Assembly (NCBI GenBank): GCA_903923345.1
Contig: CAIXXI010000294.1
Location: forward strand, 1-11,116
DNA length: 11,116 bases
Reading direction: 5' to 3'
Origin: an uncultured Burkholderiales bacterium
Lineage (GTDB): Bacteria; Pseudomonadota; Gammaproteobacteria; Burkholderiales; Burkholderiaceae_E
Position numbers and translations under genes: made by a program. Below, piece after piece: positions 1 through 6,620 of this stretch; position 1 is the stretch's first letter; every line of letters starts with the position of its first letter. The notes beneath the pieces were generated by a model. That model saw nothing but the letters and a program-made list of their open reading frames with translations, did no database searches and was not told the origin of the DNA.

Positions 1-769
1 GATCGAGCTCCTGCTGCAGTCTCTGCGGGTCGCAGGCGTGGCGCGGGTCCGAATCGATCTCGGTCATGTCGGCATCGTCCGAAATCTGCTGACGGCTCTG
101 CCCGGACTGGATGAAGACGAGATCTTCCCGATGATCCAGTCAAAGGATTCGCCGGCGCTGGCTCAAGCGCTGTCCAGCCTGCCGGCCTCACCCGCACGTG
201 ATGCACTGCTGGCCTTGCCTGAATTGTTTGGCGAACCCCATGAGGTGATTCGACGCGCCGAGGCGGTCTTCCCATCAAACCCGTCGATTCGCGAAGCGCT
301 CGATCAGCTGCGCCAGCTGGCTGCTTCGCCGCTGCTTGCATCCGGGGGCGGTCTGGAGGTCGGGGTCGCACTCGATCTCGGTGATGCCCGTGGATACCGT
401 TATCACAGCGGCGTGATCTTCTCGGCCTACATTGACGGAATGGCCAATGCCATCGGGCGGGGTGGCCGCTACGACAATGTCGGTTCGGCATTCGGGCGTG
501 CCCGCCCTGCCACCGGGTTTTCACTTGAGCTGCGTGAGCTGGCGGGGCTGCTGCCCGAGCCTGCCCCGACTGCGGCGATCCGCGCTCCCTGGAACGTCAA
601 TCCGGAGTTGGGCGCGGCCGTTCAGGCTTTGCGCGCGGCCGGTGAGATCGTCGTTCAAGTGCTGCCCGGTCATGACAGCGAGCAGCAGGAATTCGAGTGT
701 GATCGCGAGCTCGCACTCATTGATGGCGCCTGGCGAGTCAGGCCGCTTCGGAGGCAGTTGAATGGGTAG
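1..769 (+). CDS. hisZ: ATP phosphoribosyltransferase regulatory subunit HisZ (5'-truncated by window edge)
   Basis: HisZ is a catalytically dead relative of class II histidyl-tRNA synthetase. It forms a complex with the short form of HisG and gives histidine feedback control of the first step of histidine biosynthesis in the cytoplasm. The frame is open from base 2, so the GTG at 38 is an internal Val codon and not a start. About 255 residues are present, against roughly 380 for full-length family members, so the N-terminal third is outside the window. Visible marks are the RIDLGHVGIVRNLL segment near the start of the fragment, the RGGRYDNVGSAFGRARPATGF stretch (a HisRS motif-3-like region), and a C-terminal end with a VQVLPGHDSEQQE segment. 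The stop (767-769) overlaps the purA start by 8 nt, which suggests co-transcription and translational coupling. Recognition rests on motif memory plus the hisZ-purA order typical of betaproteobacteria; full HisS is unlikely because no anticodon-binding domain follows. Confidence 0.93.
   Translation, partial: IELLLQSLRVAGVARVRIDLGHVGIVRNLLTALPGLDEDEIFPMIQSKDSPALAQALSSLPASPARDALLALPELFGEPHEVIRRAEAVFPSNPSIREALDQLRQLAASPLLASGGGLEVGVALDLGDARGYRYHSGVIFSAYIDGMANAIGRGGRYDNVGSAFGRARPATGFSLELRELAGLLPEPAPTAAIRAPWNVNPELGAAVQALRAAGEIVVQVLPGHDSEQQEFECDRELALIDGAWRVRPLRRQLNG
750..754 (+). promoter_or_regulatory. Shine-Dalgarno site for purA
   Basis: GGAGG lies 7 nt before the ATG at 762, inside the last codons of hisZ. 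It fixes the purA start at 762, 8 nt upstream of the end of hisZ. Confidence 0.8.
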
Positions 770-2057
770 GAATGTGGTCGTCATCGGCACGCAATGGGGT
801 GACGAAGGCAAAGGCAAGGTGGTCGACTGGCTGACCGAGTCAGCGCAAGGCGTGGTGCGGTTCCAGGGCGGGCACAACGCCGGCCACACGCTGGTCATCG
901 GTGGGCGCAAGCAGGTCTTGCGGCTGATTCCCTCAGGCATTCTGCGGCCCGGTGTGACCTGCTACATCGGCAGCGGCGTCGTGCTGTCCCCTGATGCGCT
1001 CTTGCAGGAAATCGACGAGCTGGAGCGGGCAGGCGTAGCTGTCCGAGACCGACTTCGCATCAGTGGCACATGCCCCTTGATCCTGCCCTATCACGTGGCA
1101 CTCGATCAGGCTCGTGAAGCACGGCGTGGCGATGCGAAGATCGGCACCACCGGCCGTGGGATTGGTCCCGCCTACGAAGACAAGGTCAGTCGCCGTGCGG
1201 TTCGCGTGCGCGATCTGTTCGCCCCGGAGACCCTCCGTGAGCGCATTCGTGAAGTGCTCGACTTCCACAATTTTGCGCTCGAGCATTATTTCAAGGCAGC
1301 GCCGCTTGACGCCAACAAGGTGACGGACGACGCACTGGTACTGGCGCCTCGGATCGCATCCATGGTCGCTGACGTGCCCGCAGAGCTGGCGGCTGCCTCT
1401 CGGCGAGGTGACCGTCTGCTGTTTGAAGGCGCACAAGGTGCCTTGCTGGACGTCGACCACGGCACCTACCCGTATGTCACCAGCAGCAACTGCATTGCCG
1501 GCGCGGCTGCAGCCGGCGCCGGCGTGGGGCCTCAGCAACTCGACTATGTTCTGGGTATCGCCAAGGCCTACACCACCCGTGTGGGTGCGGGCCCGTTTCC
1601 AACCGAACTGTTCGACGACGTGGGCAAGCACCTGGCCACCCGCGGCAACGAGTTCGGTTCAGTGACCGGTCGCCCACGGCGCTGCGGCTGGTTTGACGCA
1701 GTCGCCATGCGCCGCTCGATTCAACTCAACGGCGTGTCCGGGCTGTGTGTCACCAAACTCGACGTTCTTGATGGCCTGCCCGTCGTGCGGATCTGCACCG
1801 GCTACCAGCGTGCGGGTCAGCCTGTTGATCTCTTGCCGTTCGGGGCCGATGACGTGGCCACCTGCGAGCCCCTGTTCGAAGACCATCCCGGCTGGACCGA
1901 GTCAACTGTTGGGGTTCGAAACTGGGAGAACCTGCCGGCTGCAGCCAAGCGATACCTCGAGCGACTCTCCGAGCTGGTCGGCGCTCCAATCGACATGGTG
2001 TCGACCGGCCCTGACCGGGACGAGACCATCTTGCTGCGCCATCCCTTCAAGGGGTGA
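762..2057 (+). CDS. purA: adenylosuccinate synthetase
   Basis: PurA joins IMP and aspartate using GTP to make adenylosuccinate, the first committed step from IMP to AMP, in the cytoplasm. The 431-residue product has the usual family length. Residues 9-19 form the GTP-binding loop GTQWGDEGKGK with catalytic Asp14, and His42 sits in GGHNAGHT. The IMP-site region GTTGRGIGPAYEDK is at about 128-141. GAQGALLDVDHGTYPYVTSS spans about 223-242. TGRPRRCGWFD is at 302-312, TKLD near 331-334, and the guanine-side STGPDRDETI near 414-423. All expected motifs are intact. The ATG at 762 has a strong GGAGG 7 nt upstream and overlaps the hisZ end. The phosphoribosyltransferase frame follows almost immediately, so hisZ, purA and that gene probably form one transcript. 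No purine riboswitch or promoter can be placed, because the gene starts inside hisZ. Confidence 0.98.
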   Translation: MGRNVVVIGTQWGDEGKGKVVDWLTESAQGVVRFQGGHNAGHTLVIGGRKQVLRLIPSGILRPGVTCYIGSGVVLSPDALLQEIDELERAGVAVRDRLRISGTCPLILPYHVALDQAREARRGDAKIGTTGRGIGPAYEDKVSRRAVRVRDLFAPETLRERIREVLDFHNFALEHYFKAAPLDANKVTDDALVLAPRIASMVADVPAELAAASRRGDRLLFEGAQGALLDVDHGTYPYVTSSNCIAGAAAAGAGVGPQQLDYVLGIAKAYTTRVGAGPFPTELFDDVGKHLATRGNEFGSVTGRPRRCGWFDAVAMRRSIQLNGVSGLCVTKLDVLDGLPVVRICTGYQRAGQPVDLLPFGADDVATCEPLFEDHPGWTESTVGVRNWENLPAAAKRYLERLSELVGAPIDMVSTGPDRDETILLRHPFKG

Positions 2058-2061
2058 GGTC

Positions 2062-2565
2062 CTGGACGAGCTGCATGTCTCGTGGGATGACTACTACCAG
2101 CTGATCGAAAGGCTGGCGCTGACGGTCCATCGATCGGCTTGGCCATTCGACTCGATTCTGTGCCTGGCACGGGGCGGTCTGCGTGCGGGCGATGTGCTGT
2201 CAAGGGTGTTTGAACGGCCACTGGGCGTGCTCTTGACCAGTTCTTATCGGGAGGCGGGTGGCACGGTCCAGGGGGCTCTGAGCATCGCCGACCATGTCAG
2301 TTGTATCGGTCCTTTGAAGGGTCCGAACTGTCTGGTGGTGGACGATCTGGCCGATTCAGGCTCGACGTTGGCCCAGGTGATCCCGGTGATCAAGTCGCGA
2401 TATCCGGATATCAGAGAAGTCCGCACTGCGGTACTCTGGCAGAAGCAGCATTCGTCGTTCAGCCCCGACTATTGCGTCGAGCGACTTGAAGGCAACCCCT
2501 GGATTCATCAGCCCTTCGAAGCATACGACCGACGAAGGCCGGAAGACTTGAAAGGATGTGATTGA
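2062..2565 (+). CDS. purine (hypoxanthine/xanthine-type) phosphoribosyltransferase, probable CTG start
   Basis: Type I phosphoribosyltransferase of about 167 residues, likely acting in purine salvage by transferring ribose-5-phosphate from PRPP to a purine base. The PRPP-binding motif LVVDDLADSGSTL is intact, the CLARGGL turn matches the pyrophosphate loop, and SYREAGGTVQG fits the mobile loop. The C-terminal NPWIHQPFE is typical of the small family found after purA in betaproteobacteria. The exact base specificity cannot be read from sequence. The start is unusual: no ATG, GTG or TTG exists in frame near the conserved HVSWDDYYQL N-terminus. The CTG at 2062 gives an N-terminus of Met-DELHVSWDDYY and has AAGGGG (2049-2054) 7 nt upstream. 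Alternatives are CTG at 2071, a TTG at 1909 deep inside purA, or a base-call error. The frame is certain, the start is not. Confidence 0.85.
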   Translation: MDELHVSWDDYYQLIERLALTVHRSAWPFDSILCLARGGLRAGDVLSRVFERPLGVLLTSSYREAGGTVQGALSIADHVSCIGPLKGPNCLVVDDLADSGSTLAQVIPVIKSRYPDIREVRTAVLWQKQHSSFSPDYCVERLEGNPWIHQPFEAYDRRRPEDLKGCD

Positions 2566-2567
2566 GA

Positions 2568-2654
2568 TGGTGCCCAGAAGAGGACTCGAACCTCCACACC
2601 ATTGCTGGCGCTAGGACCTGAACCTAGTGCGTCTACCAATTCCGCCATCTGGGC
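2568..2654 (-). tRNA. tRNA-Leu (anticodon CAG)
   Basis: On the minus strand an 87-nt class II tRNA folds cleanly. The acceptor stem is GCCCAGA/TCTGGGC, followed by an encoded ACCA end (CCA at 2568-2570). A D-arm with GGTAGACGC follows, then anticodon stem CTAGG/CCTAG with loop TTCAGGT giving anticodon CAG (reads CUG Leu codons). A long variable arm has a CGCC/GGTG stem, and the T-arm is GGAGG-TTCGAGT-CCTCT. The long variable arm and the sequence are typical of bacterial tRNA-Leu. The 3' end lies 2 bp from the stop of the convergent phosphoribosyltransferase gene, and a strong promoter lies about 50 nt upstream (2706-2734). No rho-independent terminator is visible downstream, so the primary transcript probably runs antisense into the phosphoribosyltransferase gene. 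Confidence 0.97.
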
Positions 2655-2705
2655 ACTGCTGCTTAAACCGCACCGCAGGGTCAGATACTCCGGCGGGAAC
2701 CCGAA

Positions 2706-2734
2706 ACTATATTCACCTTTAACCTGACTGTCAA
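2706..2734 (-). promoter_or_regulatory. sigma-70 promoter for tRNA-Leu
   Basis: Reading the minus strand, the -35 hexamer TTGACA (2734-2729) is a perfect consensus. It is followed by exactly 17 nt and a -10 hexamer TATAGT (2711-2706), which matches consensus at five of six positions. A G/C-rich discriminator (TTCGGG) follows, as is common for stable-RNA promoters under stringent control. Initiation would fall near 2699, leaving a 5' leader of about 45 nt before the mature tRNA end at 2654. The -35 box is 3 bp from the rnr start codon. Confidence 0.85.
2708..2713 (+). promoter_or_regulatory. possible -10 element for rnr, overlapping the tRNA -10
   Basis: TATATT on the plus strand overlaps the minus-strand tRNA -10 hexamer by four bases. 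It would place initiation near 2720, leaving only an 18-nt leader before rnr. No convincing -35 is found 16-18 nt upstream (the region reads ATACTC). If used, it would be a weak reverse promoter arising from the same A/T-rich core. Otherwise rnr depends on read-through from the purA side. Confidence 0.3.
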
Positions 2735-2737
2735 ACC

Positions 2738-5224
2738 GTGACCAAGGCCTGGAATCCACCCACCCGCGAAGAGATCCTTGAGTCGCTTCGGACAGCCGAT
2801 GCACCGCTCACGCCAGCCGAACTGGGTGACCGAATGGGCGTCGCGCCCCGAAATTTTCCGATACTCGAGCGGCGCATTCTGGCCATGGAACGAGACGGAC
2901 AACTGCTTCCCAATCGCAAAGGCGTGCTCCTGGTGGCCAGTCGGCTCGAGCTGATTCCGGGTCGAATTGCTGGCCATCGCGACGGCTTCGGATTCCTGAT
3001 TCCTGATGCCGGCGGACCCGACCTGTTCCTGCCGCCTCGCGAGATGCAAAAGGCGATGCACGGTGATCGGGCTCTGGTCAAGCGGGTGGGCACCGATCAA
3101 CGGGGACGCCCCGAGGGCATCATCATTGAAGTCACGGATCGCGGGCAGCGTCGCCTGGTCGGGCGCCTGCTGGTTGAGCGGGGCGTGACCGTGATGGTTC
3201 CCGAGGATCAGCGCATCAAGCACGACATCCTGATTGCGCCAGGTGATGCAGCCAAGGCTCAGCCTGGGCAGGTGGTCAGCGTCGAGATCATCCAGCCACC
3301 CAGTGGACATGCGCCGCCCATGGGGCGCGTGGTCGAGGTGCTCGGTGCGATCGACGATCCCGGCATGGAAATCGAGATTGCGGTCCGTAAATTCGACGTG
3401 CCGCACGAGTTTTCAGCCGAAGCACTCGCCCTGGCGGCCAAGATGCCGGCGCAGGTTCGGGCAGCCGATCTGAAGAACCGCGTGGACCTGCGCGATGTTC
3501 CGCTGGTCACCATCGATGGCGAAGACGCGCGTGATTTCGATGACGCGGTCTATTGCGAACCGCTCGAGACCTCGAATCGTCGGGCCGGGGGCTGGCGCCT
3601 GATCGTCGCCATTGCGGATGTCAGTCACTACGTCGGGCACGGCGATGCGCTCGACGCCGATGCGATTCAGCGATCGACTTCGGTCTATTTCCCCCGGCGA
3701 GTCATTCCGATGTTGCCGGAGAAAATCTCCAACGGCTTGTGCTCGCTGAATCCGAAGGTCGACCGTCTGGTGCTGGTGGCCGATATGGTCATTACCGCGC
3801 GCGGCCAGGTGAAGGCCTATCAGTTCTACGACGCGGTCATGCACTCGGCGGCGCGTCTGACCTACGACCAGGTCTGGTCGGTTCTGTCAGGGCGTGATCC
3901 CGCAGCCAGCCGGCAACTGGCCGGCATCGTGCCTCATTTGCAGAACCTTTATGACCTGTATCGCGCGCTGGCAAAAGCGCGCGGTGAGCGGGGCGCCATG
4001 GACTTCGAGACCACGGAGACCAAGATCGTCTGCGACATCGCCGGCCGCATCGAGCGCATCGTGCCCAGAACCCGTAACGACGCGCACAAGCTGATTGAAG
4101 AGTGCATGCTTGCAGCCAATACCAGTGCGGCTGATTTTCTGGCTCGCAGCAAGCACCCGGCGCTGTATCGGATTCACGAGGGTCCGACACCCGAAAAGCT
4201 CGTTCTGTTGCGCGAGTTTCTGCAGGGCCTGGGATTTTCACTCGGTGGCGGCGATGACCCTTCGCCGGCTGACTATGCTGCGCTGGCCAGTCAGATTGGT
4301 GGCCGACCGGATACCCCGCTGTTGCAGACGATGCTGCTGCGCTCGATGCAGCAGGCCATCTATTCGCCCTACAACTCGGGCCACTTCGGACTGTCCTATC
4401 CGTCCTACACCCATTTCACTTCACCGATCCGGCGTTACCCCGACCTCCTGACCCATCGCGTGATCAAGTCGCTGTTGAAGTCACAGCGCTATCACCCGCC
4501 GATTCCGTCAGCCGATACCCCGGTCTCCAAGCCGATGTCCCGGGCTGGTCGTGGCAAGTTGCCGCCCTCCGAGAAAGCCCAGGCGCGCGCCGATGACCGT
4601 GCTCAGGAGCGGGGCCGGATGAGCGCCGCGCAGCGTGAAGAACTCGATCAATGGGAATCGCTTGGTTTGCTGTGTTCGTCCAATGAGCGCCGTGCGGACG
4701 ATGCATCGCGTGATGTCGAGGCCTGGCTCAAGTGTCAGTTCATGCGCGAGCGGGTGGGTGAGCAGTTCCGTGGCCGGGTGACAGGCGTTGCGCCCTTCGG
4801 GATTTTCGTGACGCTCGAGGAACTCTTCGTGGAAGGCGTTGTGCATGTCTCGGAGTTGGGCAGCGATTATTTCCAGTACAACGAGGCCGCGCACGAGTTG
4901 CGCGGCGAGCGCACCGGGCGACGTTTCAGGCTGACCGATGAGCTCGATGTGCAGGTCTCGAGGGTCGACCTGGAGGCGCGTCGTATCGAGTTCAGACTGG
5001 TCAAGTCGGATGTTGTCAGACCGCCCCCGAATCGGGGCGTTCAGCGCGTGCCGACCGCAGCAGAGCTCGGGCCGGCGCCTGACGCGCAGCGGCGTTCACG
5101 CAAAGCGGCTCCCGCCAAGTCGGAGGCGGTGAAGAGTGCTCGCGCTGACCGCAAAGCGGCACGCAATCGACGCGGTGCCAGTGCTGATCCGAAATCCGGT
5201 GGCGCTCGCAAGCGTCGACGTTGA
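2738..5224 (+). CDS. rnr: ribonuclease R
   Basis: RNase R is a processive 3'-5' hydrolytic exoribonuclease that degrades structured RNA and takes part in rRNA/tRNA quality control and trans-translation decay. The 828-residue product has the full domain order. A winged-helix region spans about 8-65 and two cold-shock-like OB folds span about 72-215. The RNB catalytic domain spans about 248-585, an S1 domain about 672-756, and a basic tail about 757-828. The metal-site motif TIDGEDARDFDDA carries Asp260, Asp266, Asp268 and Asp269, equivalent to E. coli Asp272/278/280/281. SYTHFTSPIRRYPDL (556-570) is the conserved RNB end. A charged insert of about 50 residues (590-640) sits before the S1 domain. 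The GTG at 2738 is the first possible start after an in-frame stop at 2720-2722, and no Shine-Dalgarno sequence precedes it. rlmB follows after 35 bp. Confidence 0.97.
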   Translation: MTKAWNPPTREEILESLRTADAPLTPAELGDRMGVAPRNFPILERRILAMERDGQLLPNRKGVLLVASRLELIPGRIAGHRDGFGFLIPDAGGPDLFLPPREMQKAMHGDRALVKRVGTDQRGRPEGIIIEVTDRGQRRLVGRLLVERGVTVMVPEDQRIKHDILIAPGDAAKAQPGQVVSVEIIQPPSGHAPPMGRVVEVLGAIDDPGMEIEIAVRKFDVPHEFSAEALALAAKMPAQVRAADLKNRVDLRDVPLVTIDGEDARDFDDAVYCEPLETSNRRAGGWRLIVAIADVSHYVGHGDALDADAIQRSTSVYFPRRVIPMLPEKISNGLCSLNPKVDRLVLVADMVITARGQVKAYQFYDAVMHSAARLTYDQVWSVLSGRDPAASRQLAGIVPHLQNLYDLYRALAKARGERGAMDFETTETKIVCDIAGRIERIVPRTRNDAHKLIEECMLAANTSAADFLARSKHPALYRIHEGPTPEKLVLLREFLQGLGFSLGGGDDPSPADYAALASQIGGRPDTPLLQTMLLRSMQQAIYSPYNSGHFGLSYPSYTHFTSPIRRYPDLLTHRVIKSLLKSQRYHPPIPSADTPVSKPMSRAGRGKLPPSEKAQARADDRAQERGRMSAAQREELDQWESLGLLCSSNERRADDASRDVEAWLKCQFMRERVGEQFRGRVTGVAPFGIFVTLEELFVEGVVHVSELGSDYFQYNEAAHELRGERTGRRFRLTDELDVQVSRVDLEARRIEFRLVKSDVVRPPPNRGVQRVPTAAELGPAPDAQRRSRKAAPAKSEAVKSARADRKAARNRRGASADPKSGGARKRRR

Positions 5225-5259
5225 TCGATCGTTCAGGCGAATTTAAAGCGGGGCAGGGC

Positions 5260-6000
5260 ATGCTGGTTTTCGGTTTTCATTCTGTGACCTCGCGGCTGCG
5301 TCAGTCGGCCGCGTCGGTCAAGGAGCTGTATGTTGCATCCGGCCGTGATGATGGCCGGGTGCGCGATTTGCTCGCAGCAGCCGCTCATGCAGGGGTCGAG
5401 GCACGGCGAATCGACGGAGCGCGTCTTGACCGGATGTGTCCGAACCGGCGACATCAGGGGGTGGTTGCGATTGTCGAGGCCCGTCCGCCAAGCCTTGACC
5501 TGGATCAGTTGCTTGATGGCATCGATGGCCCGCCCTTGCTGCTGCTGCTCGATGGGGTCACTGACCCGCGCAATCTCGGCGCGTGTCTGCGGGTGGCCGA
5601 CGGCGCGGGCGTGCACGGCGTGATTGCACCCAAGGACCATGCCTGCCCACTGAACGAGACAGTGATTCAGACGGCCAGTGGTGCTGCCGAAAGTGTGCCG
5701 TATGTGATGGTCACGAACCTGGCTCGCACAATCGATGTCCTGCAGGAGCGGTTTATCACCGTCATCGGCACCGCCGATGAATCGACTCAGACGCTCTATG
5801 ACGCAGAGATCCCGGCATCCGTGGCCTGGGTGCTTGGTGCGGAAGGCGTTGGCCTTCGGCGGCTCACCCGCGAGCGTTGCGATGCCCTGGTCTCCATTCC
5901 GATGGCGGGCCAGGTCGAGAGCCTGAATGTGTCGGTTGCAACCGGAGTCGTTCTGTATGAGACGGTTCGTCGGACACGGCTGGCAGTCCCGCCGGCTTGA
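5260..6000 (+). CDS. rlmB: 23S rRNA (guanosine-2251-2'-O)-methyltransferase
   Basis: RlmB methylates the 2'-OH of G2251 in the peptidyl-transferase P loop of 23S rRNA, using S-adenosylmethionine. The 246-residue product matches the usual family length. An N-terminal L7Ae/L30e-like substrate-binding domain covers about 1-75, including the RRHQGVVA segment. The SpoU (SPOUT) methyltransferase domain follows from about 93. Motif 1 is DPRNLGACLRVADGAGVHGVI (from 102), motif 2 is LGAEGVGLRRLTRE (192-205), and motif 3 is SIPMAGQVESLNVSVATG (212-229), whose Asn and Ser shape the trefoil knot. The ATG at 5260 is chosen because MLVFGFHSV aligns with the known N-terminus of the family. GGGG at 5250-5253 lies 6 nt upstream. 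An in-frame TTG at 5221 overlaps the rnr stop and is less likely. It is probably co-transcribed with rnr, as in many proteobacteria. Confidence 0.97.
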   Translation: MLVFGFHSVTSRLRQSAASVKELYVASGRDDGRVRDLLAAAAHAGVEARRIDGARLDRMCPNRRHQGVVAIVEARPPSLDLDQLLDGIDGPPLLLLLDGVTDPRNLGACLRVADGAGVHGVIAPKDHACPLNETVIQTASGAAESVPYVMVTNLARTIDVLQERFITVIGTADESTQTLYDAEIPASVAWVLGAEGVGLRRLTRERCDALVSIPMAGQVESLNVSVATGVVLYETVRRTRLAVPPA

Positions 6001-6015
6001 TGACGCTGCTCAGGG

Positions 6016-6528
6016 CTACCAAAGGCCCAGCGCAAGGCCGGCAGCCAGGGTGCCTGCCAGTTCTTCGGCACGAGCAAGGTCTGACGGATCGATGCGTTTA
6101 GGCGTTCCGATCGCCAAAGGCGTCTGCGCCCCAGTGATGACCTTCAGCGCAGGGGCCACTGGTTTGAGCCTCCATCCGGTTGCGATCCGATCGATCTGAC
6201 GGATCGCCCCTTCACCGTCGCTCCCTGCACAGATCATGGATGCGTACGGGTGGCCATTGAGTTTGCCCAGCAACGGGTAATAGCAGCGATCAAAAAATGA
6301 CTTCATCGGGCCGGCGATACCCCCCAGACATTCCGGCGTCGCAAACAGATACCCATCGGCAGCCAGAAGCGCTGCCGCGCTGATCCGGTCACAGCGACCC
6401 TCGATGACTTCACAATAATTGGGGTCAGACCCCAATTTCTGCGTCATCTGGACAGCGGCTTCGACCAACTGAGTAGTGCCGCCGGTGTTGGACCACCAAA
6501 CCACCAGCAGACGTGGGTTTTTGCGCAT
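6016..6528 (-). CDS. flavodoxin-fold FMN-binding protein (NAD(P)H-dependent FMN reductase-like)
   Basis: A 170-residue soluble protein with a flavodoxin-like fold, predicted to bind FMN and possibly to act as a small flavin or quinone reductase. The phosphate-binding loop is WSNTGGTTQ (12-20) after the first beta strand LLVVWW. A second flavin loop, ATPECLGGIAGPMKSFFDR (63-81), matches the TPEY-x-G-x-PG-x-K pattern of FMN reductases, though Tyr is replaced by Cys-Leu here. CAGSDGEGA (100-108) fits the third loop. The physiological electron donor and acceptor cannot be told from sequence. The ATG at 6528 is preferred over a TTG at 6540. No Shine-Dalgarno sequence precedes either, and a TCTTAT hexamer just upstream would allow a very short leader, but its -35 is poor. 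The gene is convergent with rlmB (15 bp between stops) and divergent from the next gene. Confidence 0.82.
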   Translation of the reverse strand: MRKNPRLLVVWWSNTGGTTQLVEAAVQMTQKLGSDPNYCEVIEGRCDRISAAALLAADGYLFATPECLGGIAGPMKSFFDRCYYPLLGKLNGHPYASMICAGSDGEGAIRQIDRIATGWRLKPVAPALKVITGAQTPLAIGTPKRIDPSDLARAEELAGTLAAGLALGLW

Positions 6529-6607
6529 GATGAAAGTCAATAAGACGAAAGCCTGAGGCAGGTTCGACTCGGAAAGCCCCTGGGTTCAGGCGATGATAGG
6601 AGCCCTC

Positions 6608-6613
6608 AGGGAG
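6608..6613 (+). promoter_or_regulatory. Shine-Dalgarno site deciding the start of the HExxH protein
   Basis: AGGGAG lies 7 nt before a GTG at 6621, which is optimal spacing. The same site is only 1 nt from the in-frame TTG at 6615. GTG at 6621 is therefore the preferred start. Confidence 0.6.
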
Positions 6614-6620
6614 ATTGAAC

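Noticed and set aside
38..40. GTG at 38 as the start of hisZ
   Set aside because: The frame is open upstream to the window edge, and the residues before it fit HisZ, so this is an internal Val codon.
521..940. Long minus-strand frames opposite hisZ, purA and rnr
   Set aside because: They are antisense shadows of well-recognised genes in GC-rich sequence, with no motif or ribosome site.
5992..6042. Possible terminator hairpin between rlmB and the convergent flavodoxin gene (GCCGGCTT / AAGGCCGGC, and an inner GGGC / GCCC)
   Set aside because: The pairing has a bulge, lies mostly within coding sequence and is not followed by a T-run on either strand.
6563..6600. Plus-strand promoter for the HExxH protein (TTCGAC and GATGAT)
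   Set aside because: The spacing is about 23 nt and both hexamers match consensus poorly.
6552..6610. Inverted repeat CCTGAGG ... CCTCAGG in the divergent intergenic region, a possible operator
   Set aside because: The arms are 7 nt, far apart (45 nt) and common in GC-rich sequence. No clear promoter lies between them.
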